A stretch of DNA of 64,000 nt. It comes from Paracoccus sediminis. GTDB lineage: Bacteria; Pseudomonadota; Alphaproteobacteria; Rhodobacterales; Rhodobacteraceae. Every line of letters begins with the position of its first letter. Within the stretch, counting starts at the first letter, position 1. The stretch is from positions 124,001-188,000 of the forward strand of contig NZ_FZNM01000002.1 of the NCBI RefSeq assembly GCF_900188295.1. The letters run 5' to 3'. Under the pieces are notes generated by a model. That model did not search any database and was not told the DNA's origin. It worked only from the letters and a program-made list of their open reading frames with translations. Of this stretch, positions 57,473 through 64,000 are shown piece by piece. Position numbers and translations under genes: made by a program.

Positions 57473-57619
57473 TCACTTCTGCTCGCGCAGTTGATCGAGA
57501 AGGGCAAGAAAACGGTCGGGAATCTGTTCGGTCGCATCCTGTTCAAAGGCCCGTCGCAAATTCTCGTCTATCTGCTTCTCGACTGCGGCCTTGCGACGGT
57601 CGTCTCGCTTCGATGTCAT
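57473..57619 (-). CDS. nepR: Anti-sigma factor NepR
   Basis: 48-aa protein, too short for most gene callers. It is recognisable from KAAVEKQIDENLRRAFEQD (first helix) and EQIPDRFLALLDQLREQ (second helix with the conserved I-P-x-R-F-x-x-L-L core). NepR holds EcfG inactive until phosphorylated PhyR binds NepR in its place. The N-terminus is short and basic, and almost nothing follows the second helix, so this is a minimal NepR. ATG 57619; 42 nt upstream of ecfG in the same unit, behind a near-consensus EcfG promoter. Confidence 0.93.
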   Translation of the reverse strand: MTSKRDDRRKAAVEKQIDENLRRAFEQDATEQIPDRFLALLDQLREQK

Positions 57620-57658
57620 TACTTTGTTAGTCCCGGAAATCTTGTGCGCACTTCGACC

Positions 57659-57684
57659 AACCTGTAGGGGTTAGGATAGGTTCC
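57659..57684 (-). promoter_or_regulatory. EcfG-type autoregulatory promoter of nepR-ecfG-kinase
   Basis: On the minus strand GGAAC (57684-57680), 17-nt spacer, GGTT (57662-57659). One mismatch from the CGTT -10 consensus. Predicted start about 57651, leader about 32 nt. Positive autoregulation of nepR-ecfG from such a site is standard in this system. Confidence 0.7.
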
Positions 57685-57716
57685 GCGCAATATGCGAAAT
57701 TCGAAGGATGAAAGAT

Positions 57717-58523
57717 ATGTCGTCAGCCGACCTCGCCCAGTCCATCGGGCGCGAGCTGCCCTATCTGCGGCGCTATGCGCGCGCGCTGACCGGCAGCCAG
57801 CGCGCCGGGGACAATTACGCAGCCGCCACGCTGGAGGCGATCCTGTCGGATCGTTCGATCCTGCTGGCCGAAAACGATACGCGCATCGGCCTGTTCCGCA
57901 CCTTTCACGCGATCTGGCAAAGTTCCGGCCAGCCGATTGACGACAGCAACCGCACCGCGCGGGAATCGCGGGCACAGGATCACCTGCGCGGCCTGACCGC
58001 CAATTCGCGCGAAGCCCTGCTGCTGCGCACGATCGAGGAATTGCCCTATGACCAGATCGGCCGGGTGATGCAGATCGACGCGGCCGAGGCCGAGGAACTG
58101 GTGGGCATCGCCCTGTCCGAGATGAGCGTGTCGATGCGCGGCAAGGTCATGGTGATCGAGGACGAGATGATTATCGCGATGGACCTGAAGGGCATCGTGC
58201 AGGCCATGGGCCACGAGGTGACGGGCGTGGCGCGTACTCACTCCGCCGCCATCGAGCTGGCGGGGCAAAGCCGTCCGGACCTGATCCTGGCCGACATCCA
58301 GCTGGCCGACGGGTCGTCGGGTATCGACGCGGTGAACGAATTGCTGCGCGACATGGGCGATGTGCCGGTGATCTTCATCACCGCCTTCCCCGAACGTCTT
58401 CTGACCGGCGAACGGCCCGAACCGGCCTTCCTGATCTCCAAGCCCTATACCGAGGAGCAGGTCCGATCCGCCGTCAGCCAAGCGATGTTCTTCGCCTCGA
58501 CCGAAGGGCTGGACGCAGCCTGA
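57717..58523 (+). CDS. phyR: General stress response regulator PhyR
   Basis: 268 aa. Anti-anti-sigma response regulator: residues 1-135 mimic an ECF sigma factor (LPYLRRYARALTGSQ, LLRTIEELPYDQIGRV) and residues 143-262 form a receiver domain with acidic pocket VIEDE, phospho-acceptor Asp193 in LILADIQL, and Lys in ISKPYT. When phosphorylated it captures NepR and frees EcfG. ATG 57717 has AAGG at the right distance (57704-57707); the earlier ATG 57708 sits directly on that site. Divergent from nepR. I see no consensus EcfG promoter on the plus strand in front of it. Confidence 0.95.
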   Translation: MSSADLAQSIGRELPYLRRYARALTGSQRAGDNYAAATLEAILSDRSILLAENDTRIGLFRTFHAIWQSSGQPIDDSNRTARESRAQDHLRGLTANSREALLLRTIEELPYDQIGRVMQIDAAEAEELVGIALSEMSVSMRGKVMVIEDEMIIAMDLKGIVQAMGHEVTGVARTHSAAIELAGQSRPDLILADIQLADGSSGIDAVNELLRDMGDVPVIFITAFPERLLTGERPEPAFLISKPYTEEQVRSAVSQAMFFASTEGLDAA

Positions 58524-58556
58524 GGCAGCCTTTTTCCGCGTGAATGGGGCGGCGGG

Positions 58557-59453
58557 TCATTCCGCCGCCTTTTGCACCTCGGCCACCAGGGATGCGCGCG
58601 CCTCGCGCGCGGCACGGACACGGCGGCGGCGTGCGATCTCGACATTGATGAGCGCGCCCAGCAACACGGAAAAGCCGGCCAGATAGAACCACATCAGCAG
58701 CGCCACCACCGTGCCGATCGACCCGTAGATCCGGTTGTAGCTGTTGAAGCTGCTGAGATAGGCTGAAAACGCGACCGAGGCCACGGCCCACAGAAAGGCC
58801 GCGAACAGGGCGCCCCAGGTAAAGACCGGCGTGCGCGGCGTCTTCACGTTCGGGCCATACCGATACAGGATGCCGATCCCCAGGATCACCAGCACGAACA
58901 TCGCCCCCCAGGGCAGGCCTGCCACCAGCCAGCCCCGGATCTGTTCGAACACCTGGAAATTCAGCAGCAGCGGCACGATCACGATGGTCGCCAGTCCCGC
59001 CAGCGAAATGCCCACGATGGCCAGCGTCAGCACATAGGCCAGCAGAAAGCTGAAGATGGTCGAATGGCCGCGCACCCCATAGGCGGCATTCAGCCCCTGG
59101 ACCAGGGCCTCGACCCCCGCGCGAGCGGCGATGGTGGCGATCATGAAGGATACAAAGGACGCCCAGCCGGCCGAGGTGCGCCCCGCCGAAGTCAGCGACA
59201 GAACCTGGCTGTCGATCAGATCCGCCGCCCCTTCGGGCAGGAATTCATGCGCTACATCCAGATAGGTCATGATGACATTGGGATCGAACCACAGGCTCCA
59301 CAGCGCGACGATGGCGGCAAGGCCGGGAAACACCGCGAACATGGCATAGAACGCCACCCCTGCCGCGATCAGGCCCATGTGGATCTTGTCCATGCGTTCA
59401 AAGATGGCGCCCCAGAAGGACCAGATTTCGCGCAGCATGGTCAGCATCGGCAC
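58557..59453 (-). CDS. YihY/BrkB-family inner-membrane protein
   Basis: 298 aa, six helices, PF03631 family. Conserved features: GVAFYAMFAVFPGLAAIVAL near residue 33, NAAYGVRGHSTIFSFLLAY and YGSIGTVVALLMWFYLAG near the end. Once called RNase BN, a name now rejected for this family; the true role is unknown. The C-terminal tail is charged and cytoplasmic. Convergent with phyR across 33 nt. Confidence 0.88.
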   Translation of the reverse strand: MPMLTMLREIWSFWGAIFERMDKIHMGLIAAGVAFYAMFAVFPGLAAIVALWSLWFDPNVIMTYLDVAHEFLPEGAADLIDSQVLSLTSAGRTSAGWASFVSFMIATIAARAGVEALVQGLNAAYGVRGHSTIFSFLLAYVLTLAIVGISLAGLATIVIVPLLLNFQVFEQIRGWLVAGLPWGAMFVLVILGIGILYRYGPNVKTPRTPVFTWGALFAAFLWAVASVAFSAYLSSFNSYNRIYGSIGTVVALLMWFYLAGFSVLLGALINVEIARRRRVRAAREARASLVAEVQKAAE

Positions 59454-59505
59454 CCTTGCCCTTGTGGTCGCTCCTGGTCCATGGCGTCATTGCGCGCCGG
59501 GACTG

Positions 59506-60207
59506 TCAACGCCCATAGCGCGCCCAGACCGCGGTTTCCCCCAGGCGCGCGACGAATTCGGCATGGGCTGCGGCCTCTGCCTGGGTCAATCGGGACGGAA
59601 GCGGGACAGGGCGTGCCGAGCGGGGGCCGCTGTCGCTGTCGGGCTGACCCGCCGCAACGCGGCGACCGGGCTGGTCCAGGACAAGATCCGGCTGCCTGCC
59701 GCCGATCAGTTCCAGATATACCTCGGCCAGAAGCTCGCTGTCGAGAAGCGCGCCGTGGCGTTGCCTGTTCGAATTGTCCACGCCAAAGCGGCGGCACAGC
59801 GCATCCAGCGACGCGGGCGATCCGGGAAACCGTTCGCGCGCCAGGGCAAGCGTATCCAGCGCGCGTGACCAGGGCAGCGTCGGACGGCCCGCGCGGCGCA
59901 ATTCGGCGTTCAGGAATTTCATGTCGAAGCCGGCATTGTGGATCACCAGCCGAGAGTCGTCGCCGATGAACTCTATGAAACCCTGAACGATGTCCGCGAA
60001 TTTCGGCTTGTCGCGCAGGAAATCGTCGCCCAGTCCATGCACCTCGAACGCATCCTTGGGCATGGGGCGTTCGGGATTGATATAGACGTGAAAGACCTGA
60101 CCGGTGGGCAGGTGGTTCACCAGTTCGATCCCGCCGATCTCGACGATGCGGTCGTCCTTGTCGGCATCGAAGCCGGTGGTTTCGGTGTCCATCACGATCT
60201 CACGCAC
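59506..60207 (-). CDS. dnaQ: DNA polymerase III epsilon subunit (3'-5' proofreading exonuclease)
   Basis: 233 aa. DEDDh exonuclease: Exo I MDTETTGF, Exo II NAGFDMKFLN, Exo III RQRHGALLDSELLAEVY. The C-terminal tail that binds the alpha subunit is divergent, as usual. GTG 60207 (VREIVMDTETTG) is chosen: GGAG lies 10 nt upstream. TTG 60216 sits too close to that site. It overlaps coaE by 8 nt in the order aroE-coaE-dnaQ. Confidence 0.93.
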   Translation of the reverse strand: MREIVMDTETTGFDADKDDRIVEIGGIELVNHLPTGQVFHVYINPERPMPKDAFEVHGLGDDFLRDKPKFADIVQGFIEFIGDDSRLVIHNAGFDMKFLNAELRRAGRPTLPWSRALDTLALARERFPGSPASLDALCRRFGVDNSNRQRHGALLDSELLAEVYLELIGGRQPDLVLDQPGRRVAAGQPDSDSGPRSARPVPLPSRLTQAEAAAHAEFVARLGETAVWARYGR

Positions 60208-60787
60208 GATCGGCAATCTCCTTCGCGATACGATTTACGGCCCGGCGGGCGTCGTCCAGGGTGTCGGTCGGGATGATCCAGTCCGCCCGTGTCCGCTTTT
60301 CGGCGTCGGGCATTTGCCGCGACAGGATCAGGGCCAGAAGGTCGTCGGTCATGCCCGGCCGCGACATCACCCGGCGCCGCTGCGTGTCCGCATCGGCCGA
60401 CACCACGGCAACGCCGTCCAGCAGCGCCTGATAGCCGTTTTCGTAAAGCAGCGGAATATCCAGAACGACCAAAGGCGCATCCTTGTGCCGGGCGACAAAG
60501 GCGTCGCGATCCGCAGCCACGATGGGATGAACGATGGCCGACAACCGGTCCAGGGCCGCCGGATCGGCGGCAATCGCCGCCTTCAGCGCCTTGCGGTCGA
60601 TGCCGCCCTCGTGCATTGCGGCCGGAAAGGCCGCCGCCACCGGGGCGACGGCGGCACCTTGTGGTCCATAAAGACGGTGGACGGCCTCGTCCGCGTCCCA
60701 GACGGGATGGCCCGCGTCGCGAAACATCTGCGCCGTGGTGGATTTGCCCATGCCGATGCTTCCGGTCAGGCCCAGGCGGAATGTCAT
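60200..60787 (-). CDS. coaE: Dephospho-CoA kinase
   Basis: Last step of coenzyme A synthesis. 195 aa. P-loop GLTGSIGMGKSTTAQMF, DADEAVHRLYG and the lid-region LDIPLLYENGYQALLDGVAVV are standard. ATG 60787 overlaps the aroE stop (ATGA). Confidence 0.95.
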   Translation of the reverse strand: MTFRLGLTGSIGMGKSTTAQMFRDAGHPVWDADEAVHRLYGPQGAAVAPVAAAFPAAMHEGGIDRKALKAAIAADPAALDRLSAIVHPIVAADRDAFVARHKDAPLVVLDIPLLYENGYQALLDGVAVVSADADTQRRRVMSRPGMTDDLLALILSRQMPDAEKRTRADWIIPTDTLDDARRAVNRIAKEIADRA

Positions 60788-61635
60788 TCCAGAACGGCCC
60801 GGCGCAGATCGTCGTCAACCTCGGGGCGGCGGCCGAACCAGCATTCGAAACCCGGAGCGGCCTGATGCAGCAGCATTCCCAGACCATCCACGATCCGGCA
60901 GCCCCGCGCCTGGGCGTCACGCAGGAAGGGCGTCACGAGAGGGGCATAGACCAGGTCGGTGACAAGAGCATCCGGCGACAGGGCGTCCAGCGGCAGGCGC
61001 AGGGGCTGCTTTCCATCCATCCCCAGGGATGTCGCGTTGACGACAGTGGCCGCGCCTTCCAGCATGTTTCCGGCCTGCGCCCAATCATAAACGACCAGAC
61101 GCGCGCCGAATTCGGATTTGATCTGTTCGGACCGGATACGGGTGCGGTTGGTGATCCGCAGTTCCCCGACTCCGCTGTCCAGAAGCGATGCCACGACCGC
61201 CCGCGCCGCCCCCCCGGCCCCGATCAGCGCGGCCGGGCCTGCCTTGGGCCACCAATCGGGCGCGTTCTGGCGCAGGTTGGCGACAAAACCATAACCGTCT
61301 GTATTGTCGGCATGAATCTTGCCGTCGGGCCGGAAGATCAGCGTGTTCGCCGCCCCGATCAGCGCCGCCCTATCCGTCACGGTATCGGCCAGGGCCAGCA
61401 CAGCCTCCTTGTGAGGAATGGTGACGTTGACCCCGACAAAGCCCAACCGGGGCAGGGCGCGCAACACCTCGGCCAGGTGTTCGGGCATGACCGGCATGGG
61501 GATGTAATGACCCGCGATGCCGTATCGGCGCAGCCAGTGGCCGTGCAGGCGTGGCGACCGCGAATGCGCGATGGGCATCCCGATCACCCCGGCAAGGGGA
61601 ACGTGGTCGGGGTGGCGGGGCTGGTCGTCTGGCAT
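60784..61635 (-). CDS. aroE: Shikimate dehydrogenase
   Basis: NADPH-dependent reduction of 3-dehydroshikimate in the aromatic amino-acid pathway. 283 aa. Substrate site GMPIAHSRSPRLHGHWL and NVTIPHKEAVL (catalytic Lys); the nucleotide loop is LIGAGGAARAV with the NRT basic motif following; late LVYAPLVTPFLRDAQ. ATG 61635 has AAGGA 9 nt ahead; longer in-frame starts add a stretch unlike the family. First gene of aroE-coaE-dnaQ, reading away from the candidate origin. Confidence 0.94.
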   Translation of the reverse strand: MPDDQPRHPDHVPLAGVIGMPIAHSRSPRLHGHWLRRYGIAGHYIPMPVMPEHLAEVLRALPRLGFVGVNVTIPHKEAVLALADTVTDRAALIGAANTLIFRPDGKIHADNTDGYGFVANLRQNAPDWWPKAGPAALIGAGGAARAVVASLLDSGVGELRITNRTRIRSEQIKSEFGARLVVYDWAQAGNMLEGAATVVNATSLGMDGKQPLRLPLDALSPDALVTDLVYAPLVTPFLRDAQARGCRIVDGLGMLLHQAAPGFECWFGRRPEVDDDLRRAVLE

Positions 61636-61699
61636 CGCGGTATCCTTGGATTCGGCACAGGTTATGCGGGCAGGACCGGGAAAAAAAGCGGGCTTTCGC

Positions 61700-62060
61700 G
61701 TCGCCTGAAGGAAGGCTGTGGACAAGATCCGGGGGCGAATCGGGGCGAATCATGGGGGCATCCGCCCCTGCGCAGGGTAGCGTCCGAAACCGACCCGGAA
61801 CCTTGCACGAACCACCGCGGACAACCCACAGCGGGACAAGTCGGGATCCAGGGATCCGAAATATGTGGAGAACTTTTCCGCAGGGACTATGTCCCAAAAA
61901 TTATCCACATGCCATTTCATTGAATTTAATTGAAAAATACTTATTTATGCGGACTAATCCCGATCTTATCCACAATGTCGGGATCCGGGGGCGGATCCGG
62001 GGATTTCGGCTTTATCCTTTTGTCCCCAGGCCCTACTTCAACAACATCCTTTATCTTCTT
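61700..62060. other. Candidate chromosomal replication origin (oriC)
   Basis: 446-bp gap (61636-62081) without genes between aroE and hemJ. It holds two perfect DnaA boxes TTATCCACA (61901-61909, 61966-61974) and two one-mismatch boxes on the other strand, TGTGGACAA (61717-61725) and TGTGGAGAA (61864-61872). Between the perfect boxes is the most AT-rich stretch of the area (about 61915-61955), suitable as an unwinding element. Two GAATC (GANTC, CcrM-type) sites lie in a short direct repeat at 61737-61751. The gene context hemJ-rho-mnmE is the usual neighbourhood of the origin and parAB in alphaproteobacteria. Strand-composition change was not computed. Confidence 0.6.
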
Positions 62061-62081
62061 TCTTTATTAAGAAGGACTGCG

Positions 62082-62525
62082 ATGACCGACTGGCTGGTTC
62101 CGATCTATCCCTATGCCAAGGCATTTCATGTCATGGCGGTGATGTCCTGGATGGCCGGGCTGTTCTATCTGCCAAGGCTTTTCGTCTATCACGCGGAACG
62201 CGGGCAGGCGCCGGAACCGGCAGGCAGTTTTGCCGTCATGGAGGACAAGCTGCTGCGCTTGATCATGAACCCGGCCATGATCGCGACCTGGATCAGCGGG
62301 CTTTGCCTGGTGCTGACGCCGGGGATCGTTGACTGGTCAATGATCTGGCCCTGGACCAAGGCCGCCTGCGTTCTGGCGATGACCTGGTTTCACAGGTGGT
62401 GCGCCGGCCAGCGGCGTATCCTGCTGGCGGGCCGGGGACAGTCCGGCCGCCGTTATCGCATGATGAACGAGGTGCCAACACTTCTGATGGTCGGGATCGT
62501 GCTGTCGGTGATCGTCAAGTTCTAG
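62082..62525 (+). CDS. hemJ: Protoporphyrinogen oxidase HemJ
   Basis: 147-aa membrane protein with four helices, oxidising protoporphyrinogen IX to protoporphyrin IX in haem synthesis. Conserved KAFHVMAVMSWMAGLFYLPR contains the essential His and Arg; WPWTKAACVLAMTWFH and YRMMNEVPTLLMV follow. ATG 62082 has AGAAGGA 6 nt ahead; the open frame runs further upstream through the origin region but is not coding there. It lies in the same direction as rho, 120 bp before it. Confidence 0.93.
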   Translation: MTDWLVPIYPYAKAFHVMAVMSWMAGLFYLPRLFVYHAERGQAPEPAGSFAVMEDKLLRLIMNPAMIATWISGLCLVLTPGIVDWSMIWPWTKAACVLAMTWFHRWCAGQRRILLAGRGQSGRRYRMMNEVPTLLMVGIVLSVIVKF

Positions 62526-62533
62526 CCAAAAGA

Positions 62534-62561
62534 TTGACTCGAACCGTCCAGGCGCTTATGT
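62534..62561 (+). promoter_or_regulatory. Housekeeping-type promoter candidate for rho
   Basis: TTGACT (62534-62539), 16-nt spacer, TTATGT (62556-62561), then about 85 nt of leader to ATG 62646. The -35 is near consensus, the -10 is poor. A long leader is usual for rho, which is autoregulated. Confidence 0.45.
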
Positions 62562-62645
62562 GGCGCGAAAGTCCCGCCGTCCGGCATGGGAATCCCCTGT
62601 CCACCTTCCATCCAGTCGTGCCAGATCGCGCGCCACGGTGACATC

Positions 62646-63917
62646 ATGACCGAAGAACGTCTCAACCTTGCCGAGCTCAAGGCCAAAAGCCCGGCCGAAC
62701 TGCTGTCCCTGGCCGAGGAATGGGAGATCGAGAACGCCTCGACAATGCGCAAGGGCGAGATGATGTTCTCGATTCTCAAGGAACATGCCGAGGAAGGTTT
62801 CGACATCGGCGGCGACGGCGTGCTGGAGGTCGTGCAGGACGGTTTCGGCTTTCTGCGATCCACGGCGGCGAATTATCTGCCCGGTCCCGACGACATCTAT
62901 GTCAGCCCGGACATGATCCGCCAGCATTCGCTGCGTACCGGCGATACGGTCGAAGGCGTGATCCGTGCACCGGGCGAAAACGAGCGTTACTTTGCCCTGA
63001 CCAAGGTGGAGCGGATCAATTTCGAGGATCCGGAAAAAGCGCGCCACAAGGTCGCGTTCGACAACCTGACCCCGCTTTATCCCGACGAGCGGTTGACCAT
63101 GGAAATCGAGGATCCGACGATCAGGGACCGTTCGGCCCGCATCATCGATCTGGTGTCGCCCATCGGCAAGGGCCAGCGGTCGCTGATCGTGGCCCCCCCG
63201 CGCACCGGCAAGACGGTGCTGTTGCAGAACATCGCCCATTCGATCGCGCGCAATCATCCGGAATGCTATTTGATCGTCCTGCTGATCGACGAACGCCCCG
63301 AGGAGGTTACCGACATGCAGCGGTCCGTCAAGGGAGAGGTTGTCTCCTCGACCTTCGACGAACCGGCCAGCCGCCATGTCGCCGTGTCGGAAATGGTGAT
63401 CGAAAAAGCCAAACGACTGGTGGAACATAAACGAGATGTTGTTATTCTTCTGGATTCCATCACAAGACTTGGTAGGGCGTTCAATACGGTCGTGCCAAGT
63501 TCGGGAAAAGTGTTGACGGGCGGCGTCGATGCGAATGCCTTGCAGCGGCCCAAACGGTTCTTCGGCGCGGCCCGCAACATCGAGGAAGGCGGATCGCTGA
63601 CCATCATCGCCACGGCCCTGATCGATACCGGATCGCGCATGGACGAGGTGATCTTCGAGGAATTCAAGGGCACGGGCAACAGCGAGATCGTCCTGGACCG
63701 CAAGGTTGCCGACAAGCGAGTCTTCCCGGCCATGGACATCCTCAAGTCCGGAACGCGAAAGGAAGAATTGCTTGTTGAACAGAAGGATCTGCAAAAAACC
63801 TATCTGCTGCGCCGAATCCTGAACCCCATGGGTACCACCGATGCCATCGAGTTCCTGATTTCGAAGCTGAAGCAGACCAAATCCAATTCGGAATTCTTCG
63901 ATTCGATGAACGCCTGA
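62646..63917 (+). CDS. rho: Transcription termination factor Rho
   Basis: 423-aa hexameric RNA helicase that ends transcription. N-terminal Rho domain ([20 protein letters not shown]), RNA-binding OSB fold with [19 protein letters not shown], Walker A APPRTGKT, Walker [18 protein letters not shown]-loop and R-loop ([31 protein letters not shown]). ATG 62646 is the family start; in-frame starts upstream add 20 unrelated residues. No insertion in the N-terminal domain, unlike actinobacterial Rho. Confidence 0.97.
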   Translation: MTEERLNLAELKAKSPAELLSLAEEWEIENASTMRKGEMMFSILKEHAEEGFDIGGDGVLEVVQDGFGFLRSTAANYLPGPDDIYVSPDMIRQHSLRTGDTVEGVIRAPGENERYFALTKVERINFEDPEKARHKVAFDNLTPLYPDERLTMEIEDPTIRDRSARIIDLVSPIGKGQRSLIVAPPRTGKTVLLQNIAHSIARNHPECYLIVLLIDERPEEVTDMQRSVKGEVVSSTFDEPASRHVAVSEMVIEKAKRLVEHKRDVVILLDSITRLGRAFNTVVPSSGKVLTGGVDANALQRPKRFFGAARNIEEGGSLTIIATALIDTGSRMDEVIFEEFKGTGNSEIVLDRKVADKRVFPAMDILKSGTRKEELLVEQKDLQKTYLLRRILNPMGTTDAIEFLISKLKQTKSNSEFFDSMNA

Positions 63918-63927
63918 CGAGACCCTT

Positions 63928-64000
63928 ATGGAACTGATCTTTGCCGAAGCCACCCCGCCTGGGCGGGGTGGCGTTTCCATTCTTCGCATCAGCGGCGACG
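63928..64000 (+). CDS. mnmE: tRNA modification GTPase MnmE, 5' end only
   Basis: The first 24 codons are visible, starting ATG 63928 and cut by the window edge: MELIFAEATPPGRGGVSILR matches the start of MnmE (TrmE), which with MnmG modifies U34 of tRNAs. Eleven nt after rho, the usual rho-mnmE-mnmG order near the origin. Confidence 0.88.
   Translation, partial: MELIFAEATPPGRGGVSILRISGD

Overview
This is a GC-rich (roughly two-thirds G+C), gene-dense alphaproteobacterial chromosome segment. It most resembles the Rhodobacterales, probably Paracoccus or a close relative. The pointers are the complete NepR/EcfG/PhyR general stress response (GSR) locus, a DUF2125 protein, a fused CysN-CysC, HemJ instead of HemG/HemY, and the block dnaQ-coaE-aroE / DnaA-box region / hemJ-rho-mnmE, which in this group lies near the replication origin. 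Genus is inferred from gene content only. No rRNA, tRNA, CRISPR array, prophage or insertion sequence was seen.

Layout. 0-2.1 kb: end of a glycolate oxidase operon (glcE, glcF). 2.2-16.9 kb: a 15-kb iron island with two ferric-siderophore uptake systems. The first is receptor-FhuD-FhuB-FhuC plus an exporter-fold ABC half-transporter; a siderophore-interacting reductase (SIP) faces it. The second is a TonB receptor whose reading frame is broken near its N-terminus, divergent from an intact binding protein-permease-permease-ATPase operon. 17-25 kb: katG, an SLC13-type transporter, nhaA, an AI-2E/PerM-type permease and an Hsp70-like protein. 25.2-28.1 kb: sulfate activation (cysD, cysNC). 28.1-28.6 kb: non-coding, holding a strong candidate stress-induced small RNA. 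28.6-37.4 kb: a CAP-RTX calcium-binding protein, tamB, tamA, glucokinase. 37.5-44.4 kb: a small secreted protein, a polar amino-acid ABC transporter, a decayed crotonase relic, a DUF2125 protein, pmbA and a cysQ-like phosphatase with a TTG start. 44.5-50.9 kb: the least familiar part, with an EEP-fold hydrolase, a SARP-like TPR regulator and a divergent, self-contained three-gene unit (soluble PAP2/haloperoxidase-fold enzyme, cytoplasmic-looking subtilase, four-cysteine zinc-site protein) closed by a strong terminator. 51-55 kb: a pqi (MCE) lipid-transport operon with pqiA split in two genes. 55-58.5 kb: the GSR core (histidine kinase, ecfG, the 48-aa nepR, divergent phyR). 58.5-64 kb: a YihY-family protein, dnaQ, coaE, aroE, a 446-bp candidate oriC, hemJ, rho and the start of mnmE.

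How the parts connect. The GSR core is in the window, and so are candidate targets. I find GGAAC-N16/17-CGTT promoters, the EcfG consensus, upstream of a ~65-nt intrinsically terminated RNA (28461), the small secreted protein (37486) and the amino-acid ABC operon (40298, minus strand), plus a near-consensus copy (GGAAC-N17-GGTT) before nepR itself. The iron island shows overlapping ATGA/GTGA starts typical of tight translational coupling. The 45.5-50.9 kb cluster is the best candidate here for an undescribed system. Its enzymes are recognisable by family, but I know of no named pathway containing this combination.
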